The notes beneath the pieces are model-generated. The model ran no database searches. It was given only the letters and a program-made list of their open reading frames with translations, and had not been told where the DNA came from. Below, piece after piece: positions 50,686 through 59,487 of a stretch of DNA of 64,000 nucleotides. The stretch is from Epilithonimonas lactis (GTDB lineage: Bacteria > Bacteroidota > Bacteroidia > Flavobacteriales > Weeksellaceae): positions 806,001 to 870,000 of the forward strand of contig NZ_FOFI01000002.1 in the NCBI RefSeq assembly GCF_900110605.1, given 5' to 3'. Each line of letters starts with the position of its first letter. Position 1 is the first letter of the stretch. The translations under genes and the position numbers were made by a program.

Positions 50686-52068
50686 TTATATCAAACTTCT
50701 AATTTTCGCAATCATATCATCGCCCAATTTATCCGCTTCTTCCTGAGAAAACGCCTCAGTGTAAATTCTGATAATCGGTTCTGTATTTGACTTTCTGAGG
50801 TGAACCCAGTTTTCAGGGAAATCGATTTTTACACCGTCAACGGTTGAGATTTCTTCGTTTTTATATTCTTCCTGAACTTTGATTAATAAAGCATCAACGT
50901 CGATATCCGGCGTCAATTCGATTTTCTTTTTACCCATAAAATAACTTGGGTAAGTTGCTCTCAATTCAGAAACCGTTTTGTTTTCTTTCGCTAAATGAGT
51001 CAAAAATAAAGCAACACCAACCAAAGAATCTCTTCCGTAATGAAGCTCTGGATAGATGATTCCACCGTTTCCTTCACCACCGATGATAGCATTTTTTTCT
51101 TTCATTAAGGTCACCACATTCACCTCGCCAACAGCACTCGCAAAATATTCTGAATCAAGTCCTTTCGCCACATCTCTCAATGCTCGGCTGGAAGAAAGGT
51201 TGGAAATTGCCACGCCTTTTTTATCTTTCAAAAGGTAATCTGCCACGGCAACCAACGTGTATTCTTCGCCGAACATTTCTCCTTTTTCGTCCACCAAAGC
51301 CAGTCTGTCAACGTCTGGGTCAACCACGATTCCCATATCCGCTTTTTCCTTGATGACCAATTCGCAGATGTCGCCAAGATGCTCTTTCAAAGGTTCTGGA
51401 TTGTGGGGAAATTGTCCGTTTGGTTCACAATAAAGCTTGATAACTTCAACGCCCAATTTCTCTAAAAGTGGTGGAATAGAAATTCCTCCGGTAGAATTAA
51501 CAGCGTCAAGCACAACTTTGAATTTCTTAGCTTTTATCGCCTCAACATCAACTGTTGGTAAATCTAAAATTTGTTTGATGTGAATATCGAAAGCGTCGTC
51601 TCTGGTTTCATATTTTCCCAAATCATCCACTTCCGCATAATTGAAATCTTCGTTTTCCGCCAAAGCCAAAACTTCTGCACCATTTTCACCACTGATGAAT
51701 TCGCCTTTCTCATTAAGCAATTTCAGAGCGTTCCATTGTTTTGGATTGTGAGAAGCGGTCAGGATGATTCCGCCGTCAGCTTTCAATTCAGGAACCATAA
51801 TTTCCACGGTTGGCGTTGTGGAAAGTCCCAAATCCACCACATTGATTCCCAAACCTTGCAAAGTCGATGCAACAAGCGAAGAAACCATTTGACCGGAAAT
51901 TCTCGCGTCGCGACCGATGACAAGCGTTAAATCTTTTTTATTTTTATTGTTCTGAAGCCAAGTTCCGAAGGCAGAAGCAAATTTCACCACGTCAAGAGGC
52001 GTCAGGTTATCGTTTACTTTTCCGCCGATGGTTCCCCGGATTCCGGAGATTGATTTTATTAATGACAT
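50686..52068 (-). CDS. glmM: Phosphoglucosamine mutase
   Basis: 460 residues of the alpha-D-phosphohexomutase family. The phosphoserine loop TASHNP has S106, the metal loop DPDVDRL is present, the sugar-binding loop has GEGNGG, and the C-terminal phosphate loop has RKSNTEPIIRIY. GlmM turns glucosamine-6-phosphate into glucosamine-1-phosphate for peptidoglycan and lipid A. The family also contains phosphomannomutases, so a dual role is possible. Confidence 0.92.
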   Translation of the reverse strand: MSLIKSISGIRGTIGGKVNDNLTPLDVVKFASAFGTWLQNNKNKKDLTLVIGRDARISGQMVSSLVASTLQGLGINVVDLGLSTTPTVEIMVPELKADGGIILTASHNPKQWNALKLLNEKGEFISGENGAEVLALAENEDFNYAEVDDLGKYETRDDAFDIHIKQILDLPTVDVEAIKAKKFKVVLDAVNSTGGISIPPLLEKLGVEVIKLYCEPNGQFPHNPEPLKEHLGDICELVIKEKADMGIVVDPDVDRLALVDEKGEMFGEEYTLVAVADYLLKDKKGVAISNLSSSRALRDVAKGLDSEYFASAVGEVNVVTLMKEKNAIIGGEGNGGIIYPELHYGRDSLVGVALFLTHLAKENKTVSELRATYPSYFMGKKKIELTPDIDVDALLIKVQEEYKNEEISTVDGVKIDFPENWVHLRKSNTEPIIRIYTEAFSQEEADKLGDDMIAKIRSLI

Positions 52069-52100
52069 TTTTTGATTTTAAGGTTTTTGTATTTTGAGTG

Positions 52101-52108
52101 CAAATGTA
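52101..52108 (-). promoter_or_regulatory. Candidate -7 element TACATTTG of glmM
   Basis: Exact TAnnTTTG match on the complement, 32 bases before the glmM ATG. Confidence 0.5.
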
Positions 52109-52141
52109 TTAAAAAGAAGTGATTTTAAATTTAACCAAAGA

Positions 52142-53143
52142 TTACAACGCAGGAATTTTGTCTTGAATTTTATCATAAATCTTCTTCACTTTTGCCGGCG
52201 CATTTAGTCGATAACCAATGAAAAAGAGAACGTAAAAATCATTTTCGGTCACATTTGAGTCGTTGTCTTTGTAATGATTTCCGGAATAATTGAACTTAGA
52301 ACCGAAAAAAAACTTCTCAGAATTGTAACCCAAATGCAATCCCGCACCAAAGTTTTGAGTGAAATAATTGTCCTTGTCTCTTTCATTTAAACTCACATCA
52401 TTTTTATAATTGCTCCATCTTTTCCCCAATCCGCCGTAGATAAAAGGGGCAACGTTAATATTTTTGGTAAGAAGATAATTGTAATGATAACCAAGGTCGA
52501 GACTCAAATCCAAGCGTCTCTCACGGGATTTTGTTCCATCCTGAATGTCGGAAAATATCACGTACTCATAATTGAAAGCCGGAACAAAACTGCCACTACT
52601 CGTCGTTTGCCATTCTTTTTGATAGTAAATTCCCTGGAGCGAAAAATCTTTATTAATGATATAAGACGTGGAACCACCGAAACTTTGAAACCTCAAATTC
52701 GGAAAAGTCAAATACGGGTCTTTGTTTTTTCTCCAATCGGCAACGTAGTCGTGGGTGTTTTTTAGATAGTAACCTTTGCTGTTTTTATAGGAAAGCGTCT
52801 GAATGAAATTTTTCGGGAAAAATCTAAAATTGTAACTCGTAAAACTGCTTTTTCCCTTTAAATCGTTGTTGTTACCGGGAATAAATTTTGGGGCAAAAGA
52901 GATACTCGCACTGATAAATTTATAATCAATCCCAAAGGTCGTATTAATCTGATTGTTGAGCGCCAATCTTGGTTCTACGAGAAGGTCTCGGGAGGAAATG
53001 ACGAGTTCGTTCGTATTCGTATCGATATTCAATCGAAGCATAATCTTGTCGTCATAGGAAATCACTTGACTATTGATGCTGTCGTTTTGTGCAGATGTGA
53101 AAATGCAGAAAGTGAGCAGGATAAAAGTGAAAGATTGTTTCAA
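52142..53143 (-). CDS. Outer-membrane beta-barrel-like protein following the feo genes
   Basis: 333 residues starting at TTG (53143), with AAGG just upstream; there is no ATG before the signal peptide (SFTFILLTFCIFTSAQ), so TTG is needed. The mature part alternates hydrophobic and aromatic residues in strand-like blocks (FGIDYKFISASISFAP, YHYNYLLTKNINVAPFIYGG, HLGYNSEKFFFGSKFNYSG), which predicts a barrel. Ends KIQDKIPAL rather than the usual aromatic. It lies 39 bases behind the FeoB-associated gene, so it may be the last gene of the ferrous-iron operon. Function inferred from context only. Confidence 0.75.
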   Translation of the reverse strand: MKQSFTFILLTFCIFTSAQNDSINSQVISYDDKIMLRLNIDTNTNELVISSRDLLVEPRLALNNQINTTFGIDYKFISASISFAPKFIPGNNNDLKGKSSFTSYNFRFFPKNFIQTLSYKNSKGYYLKNTHDYVADWRKNKDPYLTFPNLRFQSFGGSTSYIINKDFSLQGIYYQKEWQTTSSGSFVPAFNYEYVIFSDIQDGTKSRERRLDLSLDLGYHYNYLLTKNINVAPFIYGGLGKRWSNYKNDVSLNERDKDNYFTQNFGAGLHLGYNSEKFFFGSKFNYSGNHYKDNDSNVTENDFYVLFFIGYRLNAPAKVKKIYDKIQDKIPAL

Positions 53144-53182
53144 CAGCCTTAATTCTTGAAGCTAAAATTAAGCTTTTTTCAA

Positions 53183-53323
53183 TTAAGAACACCCACAATC
53201 AGGACCACAGTTTTTGCTGTCTTTCTTGGAAAATGTCTTGGCAAATTTCTTAAAAATGAAATACAATGCTCCCAAAACCAATAATCCGATGATTGCGTAC
53301 TGTATGATGATTGAGTTTTCCAT
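53183..53323 (-). CDS. FeoB-associated Cys-rich membrane protein
   Basis: 46 residues from ATG to TAA. One membrane helix (about 6-24, IIQYAIIGLLVLGALYFIF) is followed by a lysine-rich stretch and a cysteine cluster CGPDCGC at the very end. This matches the small proteins often found after feoB, which are thought to help FeoB function (FeoC-like role unproven). Directly downstream of feoB (34 bases). Confidence 0.88.
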   Translation of the reverse strand: MENSIIIQYAIIGLLVLGALYFIFKKFAKTFSKKDSKNCGPDCGCS

Positions 53324-53357
53324 TTTTTAAATTTTCCTTAATGATTTTTCTTGAAAA

Positions 53358-55394
53358 TTATTTCAGAATCTGATAGGCAACAAGTGCCGAAAAGTATGCC
53401 AAAATTGTCATTGCAAAAGTCTGCAACATTGTCCATTTCAAACTTCTGGTTTCTTTGTAAACTACCGCTATTGTGGAAATACATTGCATTGCAAAAGCAT
53501 AGAAAAGCAAAATCGAAACGCCTGTCGCAAAGCTGAAAACCTTCTCACCATTTGGATGAACGTCCAATCGCATTTTCTCAATCAATCGGCCTTCCGGCGC
53601 TTCCTCGTCCAAACTGTAGAGCGTTGACAAAGTTCCTACGAAAACTTCCCGCGCCGCGAAGCTTGTCAAAATTGAGATGCCCATTTTCCAATCGTAGCCC
53701 AAAGGTGCAATCGCTGGTTCCATAGAGCGACCGATTTTTCCCAGATAAGATTGTTCCAACTTCACATCAGAAGCAATCGTTTGATTTGTCTTTTCTGATG
53801 GTCCAAAATAACTCAAAGTCCACAAAATAATGCTGACTGCAAAAATCACTTTTCCCGCACCTGTGATGAATTCCCAAACTTTACCTAAAACCAATTTGAA
53901 ATCATAGCCAAACAAAGGCATTTTGTAAGTCGGTAAATCCATTACCAGGAAACTTTTGACTTTGGTTTTGATTAAATTTTTAAGAATCAATGAAGAAAAT
54001 AATGACATTCCGAAACCTAGAAGATACATTGCCAAAAGTGCCAAAGCTCTGTATTTTATCCCATAAAAATTCTCGTCAGGAATAATCAATCCAATAATGA
54101 TGCTGTAAACAGGCAACCGCGCAGAGCAAGTCATAAAAGGCGTTACGAGAATGGTAATCAATCTTTCCTTGATATTTTCGATGTTTCTCGTGGACATAAT
54201 TGCCGGAATGGCACAAGCTGTTCCGGAAACCAATGGAACAATACTTTTTCCATTAAGTCCAAAAGGTCTTAAGAATCTGTCCATTAGAAAGATAACTCTC
54301 GCCATATAGCCGGAATCTTCGAGGAGATAAAGGAAATAAAGCAAAATCCCAATCTGTGGCGCAAAAATCACGATGCCTCCGATTCCTGGCACAATTCCAT
54401 TTGAAATCAATGAATTGATTGGACCTTCGGGAAGATTCTCTCCAGAGAAATCGGAAAGCCAACTGAACGCGCCTTCTATCCAATTCATCGGATATTCTGC
54501 CAAAAAGAAAACACTTTGAAATATGATTAATAAAATCAAAAGAAAAACCAAATAACCCCAAATTGGATGAACCAAAATCCGGTCGAGTTTCTCCGTCAGC
54601 AATTGTTTTTTCTGAGGTGTTTTTTCTGTAGTTTCAGAGATTATTTTGTCGATATTCTGATAACGTCGAACCGTTTCCTGAATTTGAAGACGTTTTGGAA
54701 CATTACATTTTGCATCTTCTTGGCTGATGATTTCGTTGATTCTTTCAATCTTTCCGAGATAAGTGTCGGCCGCGAGAAGTGTCCAGATTTTGTAAAGATT
54801 GTGGTCTTTTGTATTTTCAGCAATCTTGTGCACCAAGCCTCTTTGTTCAATCGGAATTTCAAAAGTGCTTTGGGAAGATTTTTTGAATTGATTATTAAAA
54901 ATAGCCTCACGCACTTCTTCAATCCCCAAATGTTCTTTCGCATTCGTTCTTAGAATATCGACATTCAGTTTCTTGGAAAGCGCACCAGTGTTGATTTTAA
55001 TACCACGTTTTTCCGCTTCATCAATTTGATTCACGACCATCAAGATTGGAATTCCCAAATCCTGAATCTGCTGAAACAAAAGCAAACTTCGCTTCATATT
55101 GATGGCATCTGCGATGTACAAAACGCCAGCATAATTCTCCTGCTCCTGAATCAAATATCTGGAAAATATCGCTTCATCCTCGGAAGTCGGGTAGATGCTG
55201 TAAGAGCCGGGAAGGTCGGTGATTTCTACTTCCTCATTTTTGTAAGTGTAGTTTCCGGAAAGGCTCGCAACGGTAACGCCAGCGTAGTTTCCGGTTTTTT
55301 GTTTTCTGTTGCAAAGACTATTGAAAAGTGTGGATTTCCCCACATTCGGGTTTCCGACCAATAGAATTTGTTTCTTGTTTTTCTGATTCTGCAT
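53358..55394 (-). CDS. feoB: Ferrous iron transporter FeoB
   Basis: 678 residues. An N-terminal GTPase domain (G1 GNPNVGKST at 14-22, G3 DLPGSYS, G4 NQID) is followed by a membrane domain with two Gate motifs, including SGTACAIPAIMSTR, and MTCSARLPVY. It imports Fe2+ across the inner membrane. It overlaps feoA by TAATG and precedes the Cys-rich small gene. Confidence 0.97.
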   Translation of the reverse strand: MQNQKNKKQILLVGNPNVGKSTLFNSLCNRKQKTGNYAGVTVASLSGNYTYKNEEVEITDLPGSYSIYPTSEDEAIFSRYLIQEQENYAGVLYIADAINMKRSLLLFQQIQDLGIPILMVVNQIDEAEKRGIKINTGALSKKLNVDILRTNAKEHLGIEEVREAIFNNQFKKSSQSTFEIPIEQRGLVHKIAENTKDHNLYKIWTLLAADTYLGKIERINEIISQEDAKCNVPKRLQIQETVRRYQNIDKIISETTEKTPQKKQLLTEKLDRILVHPIWGYLVFLLILLIIFQSVFFLAEYPMNWIEGAFSWLSDFSGENLPEGPINSLISNGIVPGIGGIVIFAPQIGILLYFLYLLEDSGYMARVIFLMDRFLRPFGLNGKSIVPLVSGTACAIPAIMSTRNIENIKERLITILVTPFMTCSARLPVYSIIIGLIIPDENFYGIKYRALALLAMYLLGFGMSLFSSLILKNLIKTKVKSFLVMDLPTYKMPLFGYDFKLVLGKVWEFITGAGKVIFAVSIILWTLSYFGPSEKTNQTIASDVKLEQSYLGKIGRSMEPAIAPLGYDWKMGISILTSFAAREVFVGTLSTLYSLDEEAPEGRLIEKMRLDVHPNGEKVFSFATGVSILLFYAFAMQCISTIAVVYKETRSLKWTMLQTFAMTILAYFSALVAYQILK

Positions 55395-55648
55395 TATCCC
55401 AACACTTCTACTTTGATGAATTTTGCTTCCTGTTCTCTCAGTGCAACTCTTGTTTTCTCAGAGCCATATTCGATATAAAGCGGACCGTTGAATGGCGCTT
55501 GATAGAGAATTTGAAATGAGGTTTCCGGCAGAAGTCCCATTTCCATTATTTTTGTAGGCATCTGCAGGTCATCATTGTCGTAGCCTGTGATCTTTCCCAA
55601 TTTGTTTTTGGGGAAGCAGCACAATTTATCAGGATGTTTGTTTTGCAA
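55394..55648 (-). CDS. feoA: Ferrous iron transport protein FeoA
   Basis: 84 residues of SH3-like FeoA fold, with GKITGYDN, the family motif MEMGLLPET (GxxxG region) and VALREQEAKFIKVEV at the end. The start is a TTG at 55648: no ATG precedes the domain, and a TATATTTG -7 element at 55670-55677 puts the transcript start about 15 bases upstream of it. FeoA supports FeoB. First gene of the feo operon. Confidence 0.92.
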   Translation of the reverse strand: MQNKHPDKLCCFPKNKLGKITGYDNDDLQMPTKIMEMGLLPETSFQILYQAPFNGPLYIEYGSEKTRVALREQEAKFIKVEVLG

Positions 55649-55669
55649 AACTTATCGATTTTAGAACTG

Positions 55670-55677
55670 CAAATATA
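55670..55677 (-). promoter_or_regulatory. Candidate -7 element TATATTTG of the feo operon
   Basis: Exact TAnnTTTG match on the complement, 21 bases before the feoA TTG. No TTTG at the right distance upstream. Confidence 0.5.
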
Positions 55678-55714
55678 GCTTGTTTTAAATAAATCTAAAT
55701 AAGGATATTAATCA

Positions 55715-55745
55715 TAAAAAAACCGGGAAGTTAATTTCCCGGTTT
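55715..55745 (-). terminator. Terminator of the GLPGLI gene
   Basis: AACCGGGAA/TTTCCCGGTT stem with a GTTAA loop, followed on the minus strand by a T-run. Confidence 0.88.
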
Positions 55746-55751
55746 GTGATT

Positions 55752-56648
55752 TTATTTTTTCTTTTTGTCTGTCGTGGTTTGAACCTCTATTGGATTGTCG
55801 TTGCTGTTGAAGAAATCTTTCAACATCTTTTCCTGTGTTTTCAAAGCTTCACCAATGGTGACATCGCTGCCCGGCATTTTCATACTAAGCATATTTTGTG
55901 GAACCTGAGTTCTTGCTTCTGCCATCGGATCTTGTTTGAAAGCTGCATAGGACTTCTCGAATTTATCTTTTGGAATGATCTTCAATTCATTGCTCATTCC
56001 GAATTTTGCATTCAGTTCTTCGGCATAGGTCAATTCTTTCCAGTCTTTTATCGATTTGTTTCCAGATAGCAACCAAGAGTAATTTTTACCTTCGTCCTCC
56101 ACTTTTACGATAAGTCCTGGCAATCCGTAGAATTTATATGGTCCATCTTGGAAAGGAATTTCCGTTGCGAACCAAGCGGTCCATTTTCTGCCTCCAAATT
56201 CCGTAGTTGCTTTCTGAGTATTGTATTCTCCGATTTTTTCTTTGTCTGTTGTGATTTTCCAATCAAACTTAATGTTTTCTTCATATCCAAAAAGATTTCT
56301 GCTGATTCTATCGCTGTAAGTCTCAAGCATGGAAGGATAAGCTTTGGTGATCTTGTACGAGAATTTTGGCATTTTGATCATTTTGGAAATGTCTTTCCAA
56401 GTTTTCGTTTTTTCCATTTCTTCCACGGCTACTTTTATGATAGAATCCTGGGCTGGAAAAGTAAAGTCTTGGTAGATCGATTTATCTTTAACGATATCAA
56501 GCGTCGTCATCACTTTATCAATTTTCGCAGAATCTTTTTTTGGTTTGAAACTTAATTCATAAAAAAAGCGATTCGCAGTTTGCTGTGCCGAAGCTATAAA
56601 TCCAAATAAAAGTATTGGAATGATGAACAATTTTTTGAGAGATTTCAT
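55752..56648 (-). CDS. GLPGLI family protein
   Basis: 298 residues with a signal peptide (FIIPILLFGFIASAQ). The name-giving GLPGLI motif is in YKFYGLPGLIVKVED, preceded by WTAWFATEIPFQDGP, both typical of the family (TIGR01200), known only from Bacteroidota and of unknown function. The C-terminus is polar and ends KKKK. Own terminator; probably a single-gene unit. Exported. Confidence 0.93.
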   Translation of the reverse strand: MKSLKKLFIIPILLFGFIASAQQTANRFFYELSFKPKKDSAKIDKVMTTLDIVKDKSIYQDFTFPAQDSIIKVAVEEMEKTKTWKDISKMIKMPKFSYKITKAYPSMLETYSDRISRNLFGYEENIKFDWKITTDKEKIGEYNTQKATTEFGGRKWTAWFATEIPFQDGPYKFYGLPGLIVKVEDEGKNYSWLLSGNKSIKDWKELTYAEELNAKFGMSNELKIIPKDKFEKSYAAFKQDPMAEARTQVPQNMLSMKMPGSDVTIGEALKTQEKMLKDFFNSNDNPIEVQTTTDKKKK

Positions 56649-56705
56649 ATTTTATATTTTTTGTTTCTGAATAATTAGTGCAGGATTTTTTAAAATGTTA
56701 CAGAA

Positions 56706-57455
56706 CTATTGATACATTTTTTTAATCGATTCATTCAGCGTTTTATAAATATGGAGTTGCTCGTCGTTTTTAATCAATTCTTCGTGGAGTTTCAAAACTC
56801 TTTCGTCGCCTCTCACAGCCGGTCCGGTTTGCGCAAATTTTGGGTCGAGATGATGAATCTTTTCAACGGTTTCATTAATTAAAGGAATGAAATAATTAAA
56901 ATCTAAATCCTGAGAATCCGAAATTTCCTTAGCTCTTGCAAACAGATGATTCACAAAGTTGCAAGCGAAAACGGCGGTCAGATGAATGTATTTTCGCTTT
57001 TCGTAAGTTGAAACTTCCACATTATCAGAAATGATGGAAGCCAATTCAAACAGAGATTTTTCATCAATTTGATTATCAGCTTCAATGAAAAACGGGATTT
57101 TGGAATAATCCAGATCTTTGGTTTTTGAGAAAGTCTGCAAAGGATAGAAACTTGCCTTTCGGTAATGGCCTTTCAAAATTTCTTTAGGCAGAGAACCCGA
57201 AGTATGAGCAACGAGCGCATTTTCATTTTCAATTAATTCAGAAATATTTTCAACCGCGGAATCCGAAACAGCGATGATGTAAAGTTCCGCATCCTCAAGA
57301 TTTTCATTCGAATAAGGAATATTAAACTCATTTGAAATTTTCGAAAGTTCAATTTCGTTTCGTCCATAGATTTGATGAACCTTAATATTATTCTGAGTGA
57401 AAGCTTTTGCCAAATGATAGGCCACATTTCCCGAGCCGATGATTACTGTCTTCAT
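56706..57455 (-). CDS. Rossmann-like / DUF2520 domain protein
   Basis: 249 residues. The N-terminal nucleotide-binding fold opens TVIIGSGNVAYHLAKAF with the GxGNVA loop, then AVSDSAV and LVAHTSGSLP. The C-terminal half is the helical DUF2520 domain (HLTAVFACNFVNHLFARA, TGPAVRGD). Looks like a NADP-dependent oxidoreductase related to ketopantoate or pyrroline-carboxylate reductases; substrate unknown. A TATCTTTG -7 element ends only 6 bases before the ATG. Confidence 0.9.
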   Translation of the reverse strand: MKTVIIGSGNVAYHLAKAFTQNNIKVHQIYGRNEIELSKISNEFNIPYSNENLEDAELYIIAVSDSAVENISELIENENALVAHTSGSLPKEILKGHYRKASFYPLQTFSKTKDLDYSKIPFFIEADNQIDEKSLFELASIISDNVEVSTYEKRKYIHLTAVFACNFVNHLFARAKEISDSQDLDFNYFIPLINETVEKIHHLDPKFAQTGPAVRGDERVLKLHEELIKNDEQLHIYKTLNESIKKMYQ

Positions 57456-57460
57456 AAGAA

Positions 57461-57468
57461 CAAAGATA
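57461..57468 (-). promoter_or_regulatory. Candidate -7 element TATCTTTG of the DUF2520 gene
   Basis: Exact TAnnTTTG match on the complement. Only five bases lie between it and the ATG at 57455, so the transcript would be close to leaderless. Confidence 0.45.
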
Positions 57469-57553
57469 AGGATTTGAAGATTTGGATTTGATCAATAATA
57501 TTTGAGGCTCGATTTTAGATTTAGCTATATCCAAAGAAATTGAAAAAATAATT

Positions 57554-57561
57554 TAACTTTG
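57554..57561 (+). promoter_or_regulatory. Candidate -7 element TAACTTTG of the sigma-factor operon
   Basis: Exact TAnnTTTG match, 35 bases before the ATG of the ECF sigma factor. Confidence 0.45.
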
Positions 57562-57596
57562 GTCTTATTTTTTAATCAAAACTACGAAACATCTGA

Positions 57597-58154
57597 ATGA
57601 AGCTCAAAGATGAGGAAATTGTAAACCTGCTAACTGCACCTCAAACGGTAGAGAAAGGTTTGCGTGCGATGATGGATGCTTATCAGAGTCGTCTCTATTG
57701 GCATATCCGTAGGTTGATTGTCGACCACGACGGTGCTCAGGATGTTTTGCAGGATGCATTTATCAAGGCGTATCAGAATATTCATCAGTTCAAAAGTGAT
57801 AGCAAATTGTACACTTGGTTGTACAGAATTGCTACCAATGAGGCTTTGCAAGCGCTCAACAAAATGAACCGAATGAAAAAGACAGATGAAGATGCGGAAT
57901 ATCATATGCAGAATCTTGTAGCGGATAATGCGGGACAAGATGCTGAGGAGATTCAGGTTTTTTTGCAAAAGGCGATTCAGACATTGCCAGAGAAACAGAA
58001 ATTGGTGTTCAATATGAGGTATTATGATGATTTGCCTTATGAGGAGATTTCGAAGATTCTGGATATGTCAGTCGGAACCTGTAAAACGAATTATCACTAC
58101 GCCAAGGACAAAGTAGAAAGTTATATTAAGGACAATTACTCGCAAGAGTTTTAA
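57597..58154 (+). CDS. RNA polymerase ECF sigma factor (sigma-70 family)
   Basis: 185 residues with region 2 (RLYWHIRRLIVDHDGAQDVLQDAFIKAY, about 30-60, and FKSDSKLYTWLYRIATNEA) and region 4 (LPEKQKLVFNMRYYDDLPYEEIS...GTCKTNYHYAKDKV). No region 1 or 3, so an extracytoplasmic-function type. It is followed 14 bases later by a single-helix membrane protein that is a likely anti-sigma partner. Target genes are unknown. Confidence 0.95.
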   Translation: MKLKDEEIVNLLTAPQTVEKGLRAMMDAYQSRLYWHIRRLIVDHDGAQDVLQDAFIKAYQNIHQFKSDSKLYTWLYRIATNEALQALNKMNRMKKTDEDAEYHMQNLVADNAGQDAEEIQVFLQKAIQTLPEKQKLVFNMRYYDDLPYEEISKILDMSVGTCKTNYHYAKDKVESYIKDNYSQEF

Positions 58155-58168
58155 AAAAATAAAAGGAA

Positions 58169-58747
58169 ATGAAAATCGATATAGAAAAACTAAACAGAAA
58201 AACGCCGTATCCGGAACCTTCCGAGGATTTTTTCAAACAGATGCAGGCGAATGTCATTTCACAAACTATGGGGAAAAATCCCGTGGTCGTGAAAAAAGAA
58301 ACAAAAGTTTTCGCTCTTGATTTCAAATGGATGGCCGCCGCAGCAGTCGTTTTGATCGCTGGTCTAACTGCTTTTTTCGGATTCAATCATGATCCAGAAG
58401 TGACGATGGCCCAACAGGCACCAATTGTGGATAGTGTTTATAAAATAGAACAACCAGCAAACGAGACTTCAGCTGATTTGATTGCAAAAAATGATGTTCC
58501 AACGGAAGTGCAACATGAAACTTCAAAATCAAAACAGTTGAAGACAACATCTGCTATAGCTTCATCTAACACGAAAACGGTAACATCCTCAGATAGAATC
58601 ATTACGGACAGACAAGATTACGCTGTCGGGACAAACAAAAAATCTGAGCTTGATGTAGAAAAAGTTTTAGCGGCCTTCACGCCGGACCAGTTGAAAGACA
58701 TTGATAGAAATAGCGAACAGGACGTGTATCTTGATCTTTATAATTAA
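58169..58747 (+). CDS. Single-helix membrane protein, possible anti-sigma factor
   Basis: 192 residues. An N-terminal cytoplasmic part of about 50 residues (NRKTPYPEPSEDFFKQMQ) is followed by one membrane helix (WMAAAAVVLIAGLTAFFGF, about 52-70) and a Ser/Thr-rich periplasmic part ending with FTPDQLKDID. This layout and the place behind an ECF sigma gene fit an anti-sigma factor, although no zinc-binding ASD motif (HxxxCxxC) is seen. AAAGGAA ribosome site before the ATG. Confidence 0.7.
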   Translation: MKIDIEKLNRKTPYPEPSEDFFKQMQANVISQTMGKNPVVVKKETKVFALDFKWMAAAAVVLIAGLTAFFGFNHDPEVTMAQQAPIVDSVYKIEQPANETSADLIAKNDVPTEVQHETSKSKQLKTTSAIASSNTKTVTSSDRIITDRQDYAVGTNKKSELDVEKVLAAFTPDQLKDIDRNSEQDVYLDLYN

Positions 58748-58762
58748 TTAAAAATCAGAAAA

Positions 58763-59359
58763 ATGAATAAATTCTTATTAATTGTTTTGATTGCCGGATT
58801 TTCCTCAGCGCACACCATCAAAGGTCAACGTCGGAATTCTGGAAACACTTCTGGAAGAGCCACTACAACCAGTCCATCGTATAGAAGTGCGCCATCTAGT
58901 TCATTGTCGCCTTCAGGCTCTACACAGAGACAGACGATTCCTAGGACATCTGAATGGAAATCCATGAACATGCAGGAGAAAAAGGAAGCCGTAAGCAGCA
59001 TGTCGGTAAAAGATAGAGGTGTTTTCCTTCAGAATATGAAAGAAAATATTGTGATCGACGATCTTGATATCTCTAAGGAAAAACAAGATGAGTTCAAAAC
59101 ACTGTACGCAGAATATCAGAATAATCAGAAACAGATCAAGGAGAAGTTCCACGTAGATAAAAATCTTGATAATCTTTCTGATGAAGAGGCCACAAAAAGG
59201 CTGAATCAAAGCTTTGACGTTGGGCAACAACTCCTCAATAACAGAAAAACTTATGCGGATAAATTTCTGAAGATTCTCACGCCGCAACAAGTACTGACGC
59301 TTTTCCAAACAGAAGGAAAAATGCGCGATAAAATGCTCGATAAAAAGAATGACAAATAA
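58763..59359 (+). CDS. Secreted helical protein with an LTxxQ motif (CpxP/Spy-like, tentative)
   Basis: 198 residues. A signal peptide (FLLIVLIAGFSSA) is followed by a Ser/Thr-rich disordered stretch to about 65 and a charged helical region from about 70 with LDISKEKQDEFKTLYAEYQNNQKQ-type helices and LTPQQVLTLF near the end. LTxxQ motifs are typical of periplasmic stress sensors of the CpxP/Spy/CnrX type. Third gene of the sigma operon, ending at a terminator, so it may sense envelope stress for the pair upstream. Confidence 0.7.
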   Translation: MNKFLLIVLIAGFSSAHTIKGQRRNSGNTSGRATTTSPSYRSAPSSSLSPSGSTQRQTIPRTSEWKSMNMQEKKEAVSSMSVKDRGVFLQNMKENIVIDDLDISKEKQDEFKTLYAEYQNNQKQIKEKFHVDKNLDNLSDEEATKRLNQSFDVGQQLLNNRKTYADKFLKILTPQQVLTLFQTEGKMRDKMLDKKNDK

Positions 59360-59364
59360 CTCAG

Positions 59365-59392
59365 AAACCTCTAATTTTTAGAGGTTTTTTTT
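59365..59392 (+). terminator. Terminator of the sigma-factor operon
   Basis: AACCTCTAA/TTAGAGGTT stem followed by eight Ts. Confidence 0.92.
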
Positions 59393-59487
59393 ATTTTATC
59401 TTACACATTTGCAATTGTCTGTAAATAATTTTCCTATTCTGTTAAAAATATGTATTTTCGCACACTATTATAAATACATACTATAAA

